Shown piece by piece: positions 30,328 to 40,609 of a stretch of DNA of 64,000 nt. The notes beneath the pieces are model-generated. The model was not told where the DNA came from. It worked only from the letters and a program-made list of their open reading frames with translations, and searched no databases. The DNA comes from Toxorhynchites rutilus septentrionalis (lineage: Eukaryota; Arthropoda; Insecta; Diptera; Culicidae): assembly GCF_029784135.1 (NCBI RefSeq), contig NC_073746.1, positions 299,839,614 through 299,903,613 of the forward strand, written 5' to 3'. Numbering within the stretch: the stretch's first letter is position 1; every line of letters starts with the position of its first letter. The position numbers and the translations under genes were made by a program.

Positions 30328-31624
30328 AAGGGTGTGTCACATCAAATTGCATCACGGAAAAAACGCTGTAGAAATTTAATTTTTAGGAATTATATCTTCA
30401 GCTTTCGCTTATAATCAGATAAGAGTGTATAGATCACGTTGGCCATGCTTCACTGTCAATTTTTCGTAAATTTGGAAAAATGTCGTCGAACGAAAAAGAG
30501 CGTCGTGAATTAATCCTGTGCACTCATTTCGAGAATCCGGAGTTGTCACATCGGGACATCGGTTAGATGCTGGGAATCGTCCAATCCACGGTCAGCAGAG
30601 TACTAAAACGATACTTCGAGAACCTAACCATCGACCGGAAGGTGAAGAACGGCAAAAATGGATGCTCCGTCAGTGAAAAAGATCACAAGCGCGTAGTTAA
30701 GCAGTTTAGACGTGATCCGAGAAGTTCGGTCCGGGATGTCGCCAATAAGCTGAATTTGTCAAGTTCATTCGTCCAGCGGACCAAGCAGCGGGAGGGCCTG
30801 CGTACATACAAGGTTCAGAAGGCTCTTAACCGCGACGAAAGGCAAAACATGGTAGGGAAGACGCGAGCCCGGAAGCTGTACACCGAAATGCTGACGAAGC
30901 CGCATTGCCTGGTAATGGATGACGAAACCTACGTCAAAGCGGACTTTCGTCAGCTGCCGGGCCTGTTGTTCTTCTCCGCAGAGGACAAATTCAGCGTTCC
31001 GGAGGAGATTCGCAAGCAGAAACTATCCAAGTTTGCCAAAAAGTACATGGTGTGGCAAGCGATCTGCTCTTGCGAAAAGCGGAGCGCCCCCTTCGTGATG
31101 ACCGGCACGGTAAACGGGCAGGTTTACCTTAAGGAGTGCCTACAGAAGCACTTACTACCACTATTGAAGTAGCACGAGGGCCCGACCATCTTCTGGCCGG
31201 ATCTCGCTTCGTGCCACTATTCAAAGGACGTGTTGGAGTGGTACGAAGCCAACGGGGTCACCTTCGTGCCAAAGGAAATGAACCCGCCCAACGCGCCGGA
31301 GCTTCGCCCAATAGGGAAATATTGGGCGATTATGAAGCAGGCCCTCCGGAAGAACCCAAAAGTTGTCAAATCGGAGGCGAACTTCAAGAGAAAATGGATT
31401 TCTGTTCAAAAAAACTACAACCTGACGTTGTACAGAACCTTATGGACGGGGTAAAGAGGAAGGTGCGAGCATACGAGCTTGGGCTCGAAGTATGAATAAA
31501 AAGAAAATGCCAAAAGTTGTTTAATAGTTTTTATTTTACTGTCTAAAATTTTCAAAAGGATCGGTCTACTGGGCGAATTTCTACAGCGTTTTTTCCGTGA
31601 TGCAATTTCATGTGACACACCCTT
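30328..31624 (+). mobile_element. ITmD37E-type transposon, 1.3 kb
   Basis: The termini AAGGGTGTGTCACAT..AAATTGCATCACGG match in inverse at both ends over about 48 bases with one mismatch. TA flanks the element (30326-30327 and 31625-31626). The size and the transposase type (DD37E) fit ITmD37E elements first described in mosquitoes. Confidence 0.85.
30480..31495 (+). pseudogene. DD37E transposase, broken and with catalytic Glu changed to Gly
   Basis: The frame starts with ATG at 30480 (MSSNEKERRELI) and shows an N-terminal HTH, then VMDDETYVK (first Asp, near 30920), FWPDLASCHY (second Asp, near 31200) and RPIGKYW near 31315. Counting 37 residues after the second Asp, the third acidic residue should stand where Gly (GGG) is found. 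TAG codons at 30564-30566 and 31170-31172 interrupt the frame, and one A seems missing in the A-run near 31410. The C-terminal VKRKVRAYELGLEV ends at TGA 31493-31495, overlapping an AATAAA. The protein cannot be active. Confidence 0.85.
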
Positions 31625-31764
31625 TAGATGGGCACCAATGTGAGTTGAATTAACCACTGCTATGAACTATTATTGAAATCAATGTAAATCGTTACAGGAA
31701 AATTTAATACGTCTTAATAAAGAAGTATTCAGGTTTTGGAAACCCCGTCTTGTTACTTCATCGG

Positions 31765-31985
31765 TAACAATTCTCGTTGTGCAATTTTCGGTGATTAGAG
31801 CTTTAAATGGACAATAACGACGCCGGCCACGTCCTTAAAGTCACCAGAGGAAGGGAAGGAATGTTAGTATGATATTCGCCGCCCGAAGGCCAGAAGGGTC
31901 GCCTCTATAGCGTGGTTCCCTAGTGTTTATCATGGAAGGGATTTTTGTTAGGGGGATAGGGTAAAAATCAGGATTCACTGCGGTA
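31765..31985 (+). repeat. Dispersed repeat family C, 3' part of copy 1
   Basis: GCAATTTTCGGTGATT..GAGCTTTAAATGG, GACGCCGGCCACGTCCTTAA and CGAAGGCCAGAAGGGTCGCC match 32560-32745 closely. In copy 2 this follows the 5' part directly, so in copy 1 about 1.9 kb including the DD37E element split it. Confidence 0.6.
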
Positions 31986-32144
31986 AGTGATTCTGTAAAC
32001 GCCAACTCTAAACCACTCGACGAAAGAAAATCTCAAAAATCGAAGGAATTTAAGGAAATACACTGCCGGACGTACGATTCTATACTTTCTAGAATATTAT
32101 AACAATGAATATGATACGATAACATATGATTTCGACACCCGACA

Positions 32145-33130
32145 ATGGAGGTTATCTATGAGAAACCTGAAAAGGTCACAAAGAAACCCCTCTACAATAA
32201 GAAGGATCTACAATACATATCTCTATTATTTATCGCTAGTACTTTGTATCTAAATTCCAATCGCGACGACGGAATGCGGAAACCTGAAAAGATAACCGAA
32301 AAAATCTTTATACTCTATTATTTATCGTACGTACTATTCGTTGAATTACTCTCCGCGTTATCTTTGGGAATGAAAGAATTATAAAGCCAAGGAATAGAAG
32401 AATTAAAGAAAAAAAAATTGAATAATCAAAGAATTAAAGAATGAGCTTGAGCTTGAGCTTGGGTAGACTGTACAATTCGTAGTTGCTCTCCGTGATTGAC
32501 CTGAACCAACCAAATTGCACAAAGAACACGCAGAATGACGCTTGGGACTAGCAAATCATTCTCGTTGGGCAATTTTCGGTGATTCGAGCTTTAAATGGTC
32601 AATAACGACGCCGGCCACGTCCTTAAAGTCACCAGAGGAAGGGAAGGAATGTTAGTACGATATTCGCCGCCCGAAGGCCAGAAGGGTCGCCTCTATAGCG
32701 TGGTTCCCTAGCGTTTATCATGGAAGGGATAGTTGTGAGTAGGGAGAGGTAAACATCGGGATTCACTGTGGTAAGTGATGTGATTATGTATACGTAACCT
32801 ATCTACCACTCGACGGAATGAAAATTCCGAAAACCTAATATGTCACAACGCGCGATAGTGAATATATTTAGGTAACCTGAGAAGGAAAAACTTTAATGTT
32901 CATTGGACCGGCTAAATATTCTATAATTTTCGCTCTTGCTTTTTATAGAAATCGAATCGCGGAGAGTTATCCTTAGGAAACCAGAGAAGGTAACCGAGAG
33001 AACTCTAAAACCAATCGAACTAGCGATGTATTCTGTTGATCTTCAAACCGTACACTCATTAGAACTTCAATCGCGATGGCGATGAGTTATCTTTGGAAAA
33101 CCTGAGAAGGTTGCCGAAAGAATTCTTGTG
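32145..33130 (+). repeat. Degenerate minisatellite within and around repeat family C
   Basis: The block GGAAACCTGAGAAGGTAACC with GAAAGAA recurs in diverged form at about 32158, 32278, 32875, 32970 and 33098, accompanied by TCGCGATGGCGATGAGTTATC-like words. Where units are adjacent the period is about 120-130 bases. Copy 2 of family C (32442-32760) lies in the middle. Confidence 0.5.
32442..32760 (+). repeat. Dispersed repeat family C, copy 2 (uninterrupted)
   Basis: This is the full arrangement of the 5' and 3' parts also found at 29718-29850 and 31765-31985. It has no coding capacity. Confidence 0.65.
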
Positions 33131-33155
33131 ACACTAATAAGATCGGAAATATATA

Positions 33156-34407
33156 TTAGGCTGTCAAAAAAGTCCTGCGTTATTTCCGCGAGGTGTCGTT
33201 GTAAGCGCGTAGTTCTAGTTGTATTCATTGTATCGAGTCATACTATAGCTTGTTGAAAAGGTATTTTTGCGCGCTATAATATAGTCCTTGACAGTGTTTT
33301 GTTTGGTTAAGTCGTTCGTGAGTTATAGTGTCGCAAATATGGAGCAAAATAAAGAGAAAATCCGACATATTTTACAGTACTACTATGACAAAGGCAAAAA
33401 TGCATCTCAAGCTGCCAATAAAATTTGTGCAGTTTATGGACCCGATACAGTTTCCATTTCCACCGCACAACGATGGTTTCAACGTTTTCGTTCTGGTGTA
33501 GAGGTCGTCGAAGATACGCCACGCTCCGGAAGGCCTGTCGTCGAAAATTGCGACAAAATCGCTGAATTAGACGAGAAAGACCGGCATAGTAGCAGCCGTA
33601 GCATCGACCAAGAGCTGGGGATAAGTCATCAAACCGTTATTAACCATTTGAAGAAGCTTGGATTCACAAAGAAGCTCGATGTATGGGTGCCAAACACGTT
33701 AACGCAAAAAAATATCTTTGACCGTATCGACGCATGTGAATCGCTGCTGCATCGCAACAAAATCGACCCGTTTCTGAAGCGGATGGTGACTGGCGATGAA
33801 AAGTGGGTCACGAAGCCCGCTGAAGCGGCTCAGACGGTGGCCAAGCCCTCATTAACGGCCAGGAAGGTTCTGCTGTGTGTTTGGTGGGATTGTCAAGGAA
33901 TAATCTATTATGAGCTGCTTTCCTATGGCCAAACGCTCAATTCGGACCTGTACTGCCAACAACTGGACCGCTTGAAGGTAGCACTCATGAAGAAGAGGCC
34001 ATCTTTGATAAACAGAGGCCGCATTGTCTTCCATCAGGACAACGTCAGGCCACACACTTCTTTGGTGACGCGCCAGAAGCTCCGGGAGCTCGGATGGGAG
34101 GTTCTTTTGCATCCGCCGTATAGTCCGGACCTTGTACCAAGTGACTACCACCTGTTTTTGTCCATGGAGAACGAGCTAGGTAGTCAGAAGTTAGCCACTA
34201 AAGAGGCCTGTGAAAATTGGCTATCCGAGTTTTTTGCCAATAAGGAAGCGAGCTTCTATAACAGGGGTATTATGAAGTTGGCATCTCGTTGGGAACAAGT
34301 CATCGAACAAAACGGCGCATATTTGACTTAAAACAGATGATTGTAACTAATTTTATGAACAAATGAAAATTCAAAAAAAAAATCGCAGGACTTTTTTGAC
34401 AGCCTTA
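33156..34407 (+). mobile_element. mariner transposon (DD34D), 1.25 kb, nearly complete
   Basis: The ends TTAGGCTGTCAAAAAAGTCC and, inverted, TAAGGCTGTCAAAAAAGTCC agree at 19 of 20 bases. TA flanks both sides (33154-33155 and 34408-34409). Size, ends and transposase are those of a standard mariner. The near-identity of the ends suggests a rather young copy. Confidence 0.85.
33339..34331 (+). CDS. mariner transposase, single open frame with an internal deletion
   Basis: An ATG at 33339 opens 330 codons without a stop. The N-terminal half has the paired HTH domains (AQRWFQRFRSG, DTPRSGRPVV, ISHQTVINHLKKLGF). The catalytic residues are present: TGDEKWV, FHQDNVRPH and YSPDLVPSDYH, with 34 residues between the second and third Asp. 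After TGDEKWVT the sequence jumps straight to KPAEAAQTVAKPS, so about 13-15 residues usually found there are missing and the protein is shorter than the usual 345. The enzyme normally excises and inserts the element at TA. The deletion lies next to the first catalytic residue, so activity is doubtful. Confidence 0.85.
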   Translation: MEQNKEKIRHILQYYYDKGKNASQAANKICAVYGPDTVSISTAQRWFQRFRSGVEVVEDTPRSGRPVVENCDKIAELDEKDRHSSSRSIDQELGISHQTVINHLKKLGFTKKLDVWVPNTLTQKNIFDRIDACESLLHRNKIDPFLKRMVTGDEKWVTKPAEAAQTVAKPSLTARKVLLCVWWDCQGIIYYELLSYGQTLNSDLYCQQLDRLKVALMKKRPSLINRGRIVFHQDNVRPHTSLVTRQKLRELGWEVLLHPPYSPDLVPSDYHLFLSMENELGSQKLATKEACENWLSEFFANKEASFYNRGIMKLASRWEQVIEQNGAYLT

Positions 34408-34409
34408 TA

Positions 34410-35065
34410 TTCCAGAGACGTTAATGTCAACATTTTTGACAAAAGACTATATTTTGATAAGATAAGATTGGCCTACTTTAAAAAGAAGTTTTTTTCGGGT
34501 GATTTAAAGTATGCAAAGTTGCTCAAATGACCAATGTTTTTACACCCACAACGTTTCACTGCAATATGAAATGTTGTTGTCAACTCCTAAGACGAGTTGG
34601 CATGAAATTTGTCACCTAGTCCACGAGTTATAAATGAGCTATTATCTTGAACCTAAGCCACCCCCGGCACATTTATTCTGAACCACATTTGAATCAAGTG
34701 AGGACAAGTTGCTAACTAGTAGATTTTGACGATTACCGACGAATGTAAATAAAAGGTGTGGTTTTTTGTCAATCTTTTGTTTCCTTTTTGCAGTGTAACT
34801 GTCAGTCATTGGTTTCAAGCATCGCACAATAACTTTGACATTATTTCATTGTGATCTTGTGGTAATGTACGATAATCAAGTGATTATTAGTTTGTCAAAA
34901 AAAAAACCCAAGCGAGATTGGATGCAAGAAAATTTTCTACGGTATAGTATTTATCGCCGGAAGTTCTGAAGAGGACTTCCATGATCTACATACACGTACA
35001 TAAAAAAGTAATTAAGAATAAGACAAATATTTCTGTTGGTCTTAAAATCAATAGTCTATATATAC
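34410..35065. other. Spacer, no gene
   Basis: AT-rich sequence with no coding signal. A block near 34500-34670 looks repeat-like but could not be assigned. Confidence 0.35.
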
Positions 35066-35830
35066 ACTCTGTCCAACTTCTATAAGACCACCCTGATTCT
35101 ATTTCGTTGCAACACAAACAGTTTGAATATCAACAAGATACATTCATACATTGTTGAGTGCTTAAAATAAAGTATATTTAACGTCAATTCCGTTCAAAAG
35201 AGTTGATTGTTTATTTATTGTGCTTAAATATGACAATTTCAGCTGTCCACTTTCTATAAGACCATTTCAAAATTCATATGTATTGTCAATGAAAAATTCA
35301 AAAGGATCTCCTGATTTACATCAAAAGCAAAACTCAGACGTCTTCCGATGTGAGATGGTGTAAGATGAGTAGCTTTAACCCTTCAAACCCTCTTTATGTG
35401 TGGATTTTTTACCAAAATTTGACGAATTGTAACCCGAGTAACTTTTGAATTAAAATATTGCTTTATTTGCATATATTTTGAGGTATTCAAAGCTGTTCTA
35501 GCTATTCCCCGCTTATCCCGGTCAGAGAGCTTCGATTTACGTGGTGCTCTCTCCTTCTTACCGTTTCCTTGAGGATTCGTCAAATAATTGAGCACTACTT
35601 GATGGGATCGTCCAATCCGACAAGAAATTTCTCTGATCCCCACATTTTCTTGGTGAAACGCCTCGATTTGTCTTTCTTTTCTCTCCGTGAGCACTTTTTC
35701 CTTTGGCATTTTCCAGATTTATTGATCAAAACAACTAAAACAACGGAAAAATTTTGCTTTCACAGGATCATTTCTGTAGGCAAGTTTTCTCCACAACGGA
35801 AAAATGAAACTTGTGTTTTAGAAACATGAC
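35066..35830 (-). mobile_element. Tc1-like element relic
   Basis: CTGTCCAACTTCTATAAGACC (near 35067) and the related CTGTCCACTTTCTATAAGACC (near 35244) look like end motifs of a Tc1-like element whose transposase N-terminus lies at 35383-35709. The opposite end and the catalytic domain are not found. Confidence 0.45.
35383..35709 (-). pseudogene. Tc1-like transposase N-terminal HTH domain
   Basis: The minus-strand frame starts MPKEKVLTERKERQIEAFHQ and contains VGIREISCRIGRSHQVVLNYL, a Tc1 helix-turn-helix, followed by RAPRKSKLSDRDKRGIAR, the linker to the second HTH. It ends after 108 residues. No DDE part follows, so only the DNA-binding part could be made. Confidence 0.7.
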
Positions 35831-38134
35831 ACTTGAAAAATACAAAGCCTTTGGTTTACGTCAGCGTTTGCACACACACACATATATGAAAACCATGCAG
35901 TGTATGGTAGTCACCAATGCCAATACACTTTTTTTTATTAATTTCATTTTATTTCAGCATGTTATACGTTAATTATAATTAACAAAAGAACGAAAGCTGA
36001 AATACGGATTGTTGCTACTTATTTCTACTAATTACTACTTTGTCTGTCTAACTATTTTATTAATCTATCCTCCTAGCATATGTTCAAGTTAATTCCGAAA
36101 ATATTTTCTTATTATTCCATCTAATTTCTCTTAACTCCTTTTGGAATACATATGAGCTTGATCTGGGATAAGATTTCGAATTATGTGACATTGCTCTAAT
36201 ACATAGGAATAAAGCAGCATTTTCATTTTTTTTCCTTGTGTCGATCTCGAATGATAAAATATCTTCCAAACTTTCCATTTCAAGCCACAACATCTTTCAA
36301 CAACATTCAACGTCCAATTCGAGATAATCCGAGATTGAGGGCATTCAGTTATTCTATGTAGATTGTTGTCTTCACCTGCACACAATTCGCAAGGATTGTC
36401 TGTTAAATGTCGAATTTTATAACATTCTTGCTCGGTCTTCTGTTGGGATGAAATTGTAATTTATGTTTTTCCAAATAATTCCCCAATGGGTTGAAGAATG
36501 ATCGTTTTTTTATTTTCGGAATAGTATTTCTCTCAGTTATAAAATGTCTGTAAATTGATAGAGTGCTGTTTAGTTTATTATCTTGTTTGACTATGCGCAT
36601 TTTTTCTATTCAATCTCTGAATATTGGTGGCAATTGTTGTATCCTTGGGTATGACAGCAAATATTGCTCTGTTGAATCATTTATATTATACAAAACATTC
36701 TTGATGAAAAGAGATTTCATTTTAAATCCAGAATCGACCAACCTAATTCCCCCTGCATTATAGTCAAAATATAACTGATCACGGTGAGTTTTAAATATAT
36801 AACCAGCCCTTAAGAATCTTAATGCTGCCATGTTGATAGAAACGATATGTTTTTCGAAATGGGGGAATAATTGCGATACATACCATAACTTTGAGAGAAT
36901 AAATGCGTTTAGTAACCAGCTTTTTTGAATCAAATTGAGCCTTCTAGTGCTATGATTTTGTAGAGTGTATTTTACGTTAGAAAGTATTCTATTATAATTT
37001 AAATTGATTGTTCCGCTAATATTACATGTGAATTCAACTCCTAGTATTTTCAATTTCCGAGCCTCGTGAATCATTTGAGGCCCTAACTTGCGTTATTTAT
37101 TCTCATATGAACCGACTTTTCATAATTCATTTTAATTTTTCCAAATGATTCAAAGGAGTTTAGAAATGATCTTTTTTAATAAAAATATTAATATCGTCGG
37201 CGTATGCGATAGTTTTAATGAACTTATCGTAAATAAGTACACCCGCAATGCCATCACTTATTTTCCCCAGTAAGAGGTTCAATGTACAGAACGAAAATCA
37301 GCATGCTCAATGGACATCCCTGTCTCACGGAAGAACGAATGCTTAATTCATCTGTAAGAAATCCATTGAAAATAACTCGTGAAGAGGCATTGCTATAAAG
37401 GTTTATTATGCATGCGATAAAGCTGTCAGGAAAATTAAATTTTCCTATGATTATTTATAAATATAAATGATTAACTTTACCAAAAACTTTTTGTAAGTCA
37501 ATGATGAGTAATGCTCCTTTAAACCGTAAAGTATCGTTTGCCCGTAAAATGATCCGTCTGATATTTTTCAATTTGTCCGAGCAGGAACGATTAACTTTGC
37601 AAGCTGATTGTTCACAACCCAAAAAATCTTCTAAGAAGGTTTAAATTCTGGTAGCAATGATTTTTGTGAACCATTTGTAGTCACAATCGGCCTATACTGG
37701 TTTAAATCGTGTTTATCGCCATTTTTTTGAATTAGTGTTATTATACCAGCTATAAATTCTTTTGTAGGTTTGACAGTCCGTAATAAATAAGAATTAAATA
37801 TATTCATCAAACCTTCTTTTACTAAATAAAATGTTTCAAATAAAATTCATAACTGAGCCTATCTGGCCCGGGAGATTTTTTTTTGACGTAGGACTACGTC
37901 TTTCATTTCTATACCGGGGTGTAACATCAAAATTTCGAAAACGAAAGCGTTACGCCGGAGACCGTGATTTTGAGCGTTAATAGCTCCTAAATAACTGAAC
38001 GAAATGGTATGATAAACTCCTCATTCGAAAGATAAAATGTCTACGCATTATATACTTGTTACTCTTTGATCCAAAAACTTGTTTCAATAGCTCTAAAATT
38101 GCTTTCAAAACAGGCTATTGAAATCACCAATTGG

Positions 38135-38169
38135 TATATAAGCGAGCGCCGCTCGGAAATCCACTCAGT
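38135..38169 (+). promoter_or_regulatory. Core promoter: TATA box plus initiator
   Basis: TATATAAG at 38135-38142 lies 32 bases before the A of an arthropod initiator TCAGT (38165-38169), the ideal spacing. CCAATTGG sits just upstream. This is the best core promoter I see in the window. It points into the tandem repeat. Confidence 0.5.
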
Positions 38170-38204
38170 TATAATTGAACAGCGATTGAGGTACCATCGC
38201 AGGA

Positions 38205-38333
38205 ATGAACGGATGTTTCACTAACACAGATTTCAAAACCATGGAGTCTGGAAAAATCGATATTGCAAAATGGATACAAGCAGCGGGTAATTTTGTACTC
38301 GTTTGCGCTTTTGCAAATCGGAATATTCCCTAA
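38205..38333 (+). CDS. 42-codon ORF after the promoter, first repeat unit
   Basis: An ATG 38 bases after the predicted start site opens MNGCFTNTDFKTMESGKIDI and more, to TAA at 38331-38333. Later repeat units keep the nucleotide pattern but have stops in this frame (for example TAG after GCATTGCAAAG in unit 2). It may be untranslated; the transcript may be non-coding. Confidence 0.2.
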   Translation: MNGCFTNTDFKTMESGKIDIAKWIQAAGNFVLVCAFANRNIP

Positions 38334-38880
38334 CACAGACTTCTAAACCATGGAGTCTGGAGAAACTGGCATTGCAAAGTAGATGAAAGCAGCGGATACT
38401 TTCGTACTCGTTTGCGCTTTTGCAAATCGGAATGTTTCCCTAACACAGACTTCAAAACCATGGAGCCTAAGCAAATCGGCATTGCAAAATAGATGCTAGC
38501 TGCTGCTACTTTTGTTCTCGTTGGCGCTTTTGTAATTTTGAATGTTTCCCTAACACAGACTTCGAAACCATGGAGCCAAGGGAAATCGGTATTTCAAAAT
38601 AGATACAAGCAGCGGGTACTTTTTTACCCGTTTGCGTTTCCGCAAATCGGAATCTTTTCCTAACAGAGACTTTAAAACCATGGAGCCTGGGGAAATTGAC
38701 ATTGCAAATGAGCTGCGAGTACTTTTGTACTCGCTTGCGTTTTTGCAAACCGGAATATGTTTTCCTAACACAGATTCCGAAACCAATAAGTTGGGACAAT
38801 TGGCATTCCAGATCTCGGCAGTACTTTTTATACCCCATGCATTTTTACACTCCGGAATGCGTTTTGCTAACACAGTCTAC
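38221..38880 (+). repeat. Tandem repeat, about six units of 110 bp
   Basis: The anchor AAACCATGGAG begins units at about 38241, 38350, 38460, 38570 and 38680, with a degenerate one near 38785. Each unit carries CTAACACAGACTTC, GCATTGCAAA, AGCAGCGG and TTTGCGCTTTTGCAAATCGG. The regular 109-110-base spacing shows true tandem duplication with later divergence. Confidence 0.8.
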
Positions 38881-40609
38881 AAAAGTGGGTACAAATGCAA
38901 CGCTTTGGCTCGGTTATTCAAGACTGCATGCCCCTTCATTTCGCCAGCTCACTGAACTTCTACGCATACCGTTTGATGATTAGGCAAAATGTTGATAACT
39001 ATTTGCTGCGAAAACCACTACCATAATGCATGAATTGACCTAAATTAGGATTTGTTTGCAATTGAATTCGTGAATTATTTCATTCATTCTCTAGTTTAAT
39101 CAATAATTTAATCAACAGCTTTGCGCAGCGGCGATATCGTACACAATGAGAAACATTCGAAGTGCGATTATTGATTATTAAATGATTAACTAAATGATTA
39201 CTAAGCCAACGGCAATCCTACGTCAACCTTGCGGTTATATCATAGGTATAACCCATCCATAGTTTTTCGTAAACAATCATCCGCAGTTATGGGCTTTATC
39301 AAACTTCTTTGCTGCTCGTCATTCAATTGCCGTGTAATGTGATTCATCGTCTGTTGATTGATTTGAGGGATTATTGTCCGAAACTAATTGAAACTGTTTT
39401 AAATAATCTGTTAAAAATAAAAAATCTGTTAACAATAATCATGAATTATTATGTTAAGCCGTGTGGGATCACCAGTTATCGTTGCCCTCCTTCAGTTTTA
39501 AATTATTGCTCTGCCTATATCTTTGTAGTTGAGAAGATACTTGGAAAACATTCGATAATTCTCCTTGCATAAGCGAAAAATTGTCAAATTTGCGGCAGTA
39601 ATGTTTCAACCAGTCGTTCTCTATTTCAATCAGACGCGATTTTACTAAGCTGATATCACTATTTACAACTTCTCCGGAACATTTTCTTCTATGTAAATTT
39701 CTAGAAATCTCTTGAAAATAGTTTTTGGATTTTGAAATCGACCAACTTTAGCTTTTGTAAAATTGTTTACATTTACTTTTCACAACTAGGTTCCACCACG
39801 TATTTTTATCTGTTGTGTATAAAAGCTACTGGCTACTACGTGATCTGAAAAAGTAACTGGAATTGTTTCTGCGTTCATCACCGTTTTTACAAAATTAGAG
39901 GGCCCATAAAAACGGTCCAGTCGTGACGCGACACCTGATCGGAAGAATGAGAACTCATTCTTTTTTAGTTCAAGTGAAACGTCTTTCCAGTAAAATGAAT
40001 CAACTAGCCTTTCCAGGCCGGTAGAAACATTTTTTACCAATCCCGTGCAGTCGCACGAGTTCAATATGCAATTGAAATCGCCTCCAAGTACTGAATATTC
40101 AATCTCTGATTTACTCAAATGAACCGTTAAATTATTTAAGAACAAATCATCTCTCTCTTTCTTTTTGTTTGTTCATGAAAAGGTACATTCACATAATTGA
40201 TATTGTTCACGACAATAGAAGATATTCGACCATTTGGATCAAGCACCACATTCTTAAACTCAAACAATTTCCTCAATAGAATACCAGTATCCATACTTAG
40301 CTCATACATATTTACAATAGAGTGATGAGACGGAATAAAGGAAAGATTTTCATAACAAAGCTCTTGAACAAACGCTAGATCGATATCATGATTCCATATA
40401 AAATCTCTCAATAAGTTCTGGTTAATTGTCGTGGTAGTGCTATTCAAGTTAATTGTAGCTATTTTGAGGACGTAGTTCTTTTTTTCAATAATGCAGCGGA
40501 GCCTCTCGGTATTTTTATCAAATTATCTCTGCACAATCCACTGGTCAAACGTTCTACTCCAAGCCAGTGTCAAATTTTCGGAATAGATAACGTACCTGGT
40601 TACTAATGG

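Larger units (their letters stand above)
37883..39228 (+). mobile_element. Palindromic-end element with promoter and 110-bp tandem repeats
   Basis: The left end TTGACGTAGGACTACGTC and the inverse of the right end, GGTTGACGTAGGATTGCC, bracket 1.35 kb inserted in the L1-like element. Inside are a TATA/initiator promoter (38135-38169), a 42-codon ORF and six units of a 110-base repeat. Related end motifs occur at 49436, 49514, 49973 and 52106. The superfamily is not recognised. Confidence 0.45.
36080..40470 (-). pseudogene. L1-like non-LTR retrotransposon, minus strand, interrupted
   Basis: Reading the minus strand: an endonuclease (40447-39786; FVQELCYENL, GGDFNCILNSCD, SRLDRFY, FSDHVVAS); an EN-RT linker (39786 to about 39230); then, after an inserted element (37883-39228), the RT beginning with PGPDRLSYEFY near 37870, SVRQGCPLSMLIFVLYIEPL near 37300 and YADDINIF near 37200. 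A C-terminal region follows (37074-36610; KILGVEF, RRLNLIQKSWLLNAFILSKLWYV) and a Cys/His cluster CAGEDNNLHRITEC near 36380. The RQGCPLS and YADD context fits the L1 group. Many stops and frameshifts make it inactive. Confidence 0.75.

Noticed and set aside
32145..33130. CRISPR-like array of spaced repeats
   Set aside because: The units are long, diverged and irregularly spaced, there are no cas genes, and the genome is eukaryotic.
36563..36763. Plus-strand frame over the L1-like C-terminus
   Set aside because: Antisense shadow of the retrotransposon frame at 36610-37074.
38506..38873. Minus-strand repeat protein frames of about 110 residues
   Set aside because: They arise from the 110-base tandem repeat, whose period is not a multiple of three, and run against the predicted promoter.
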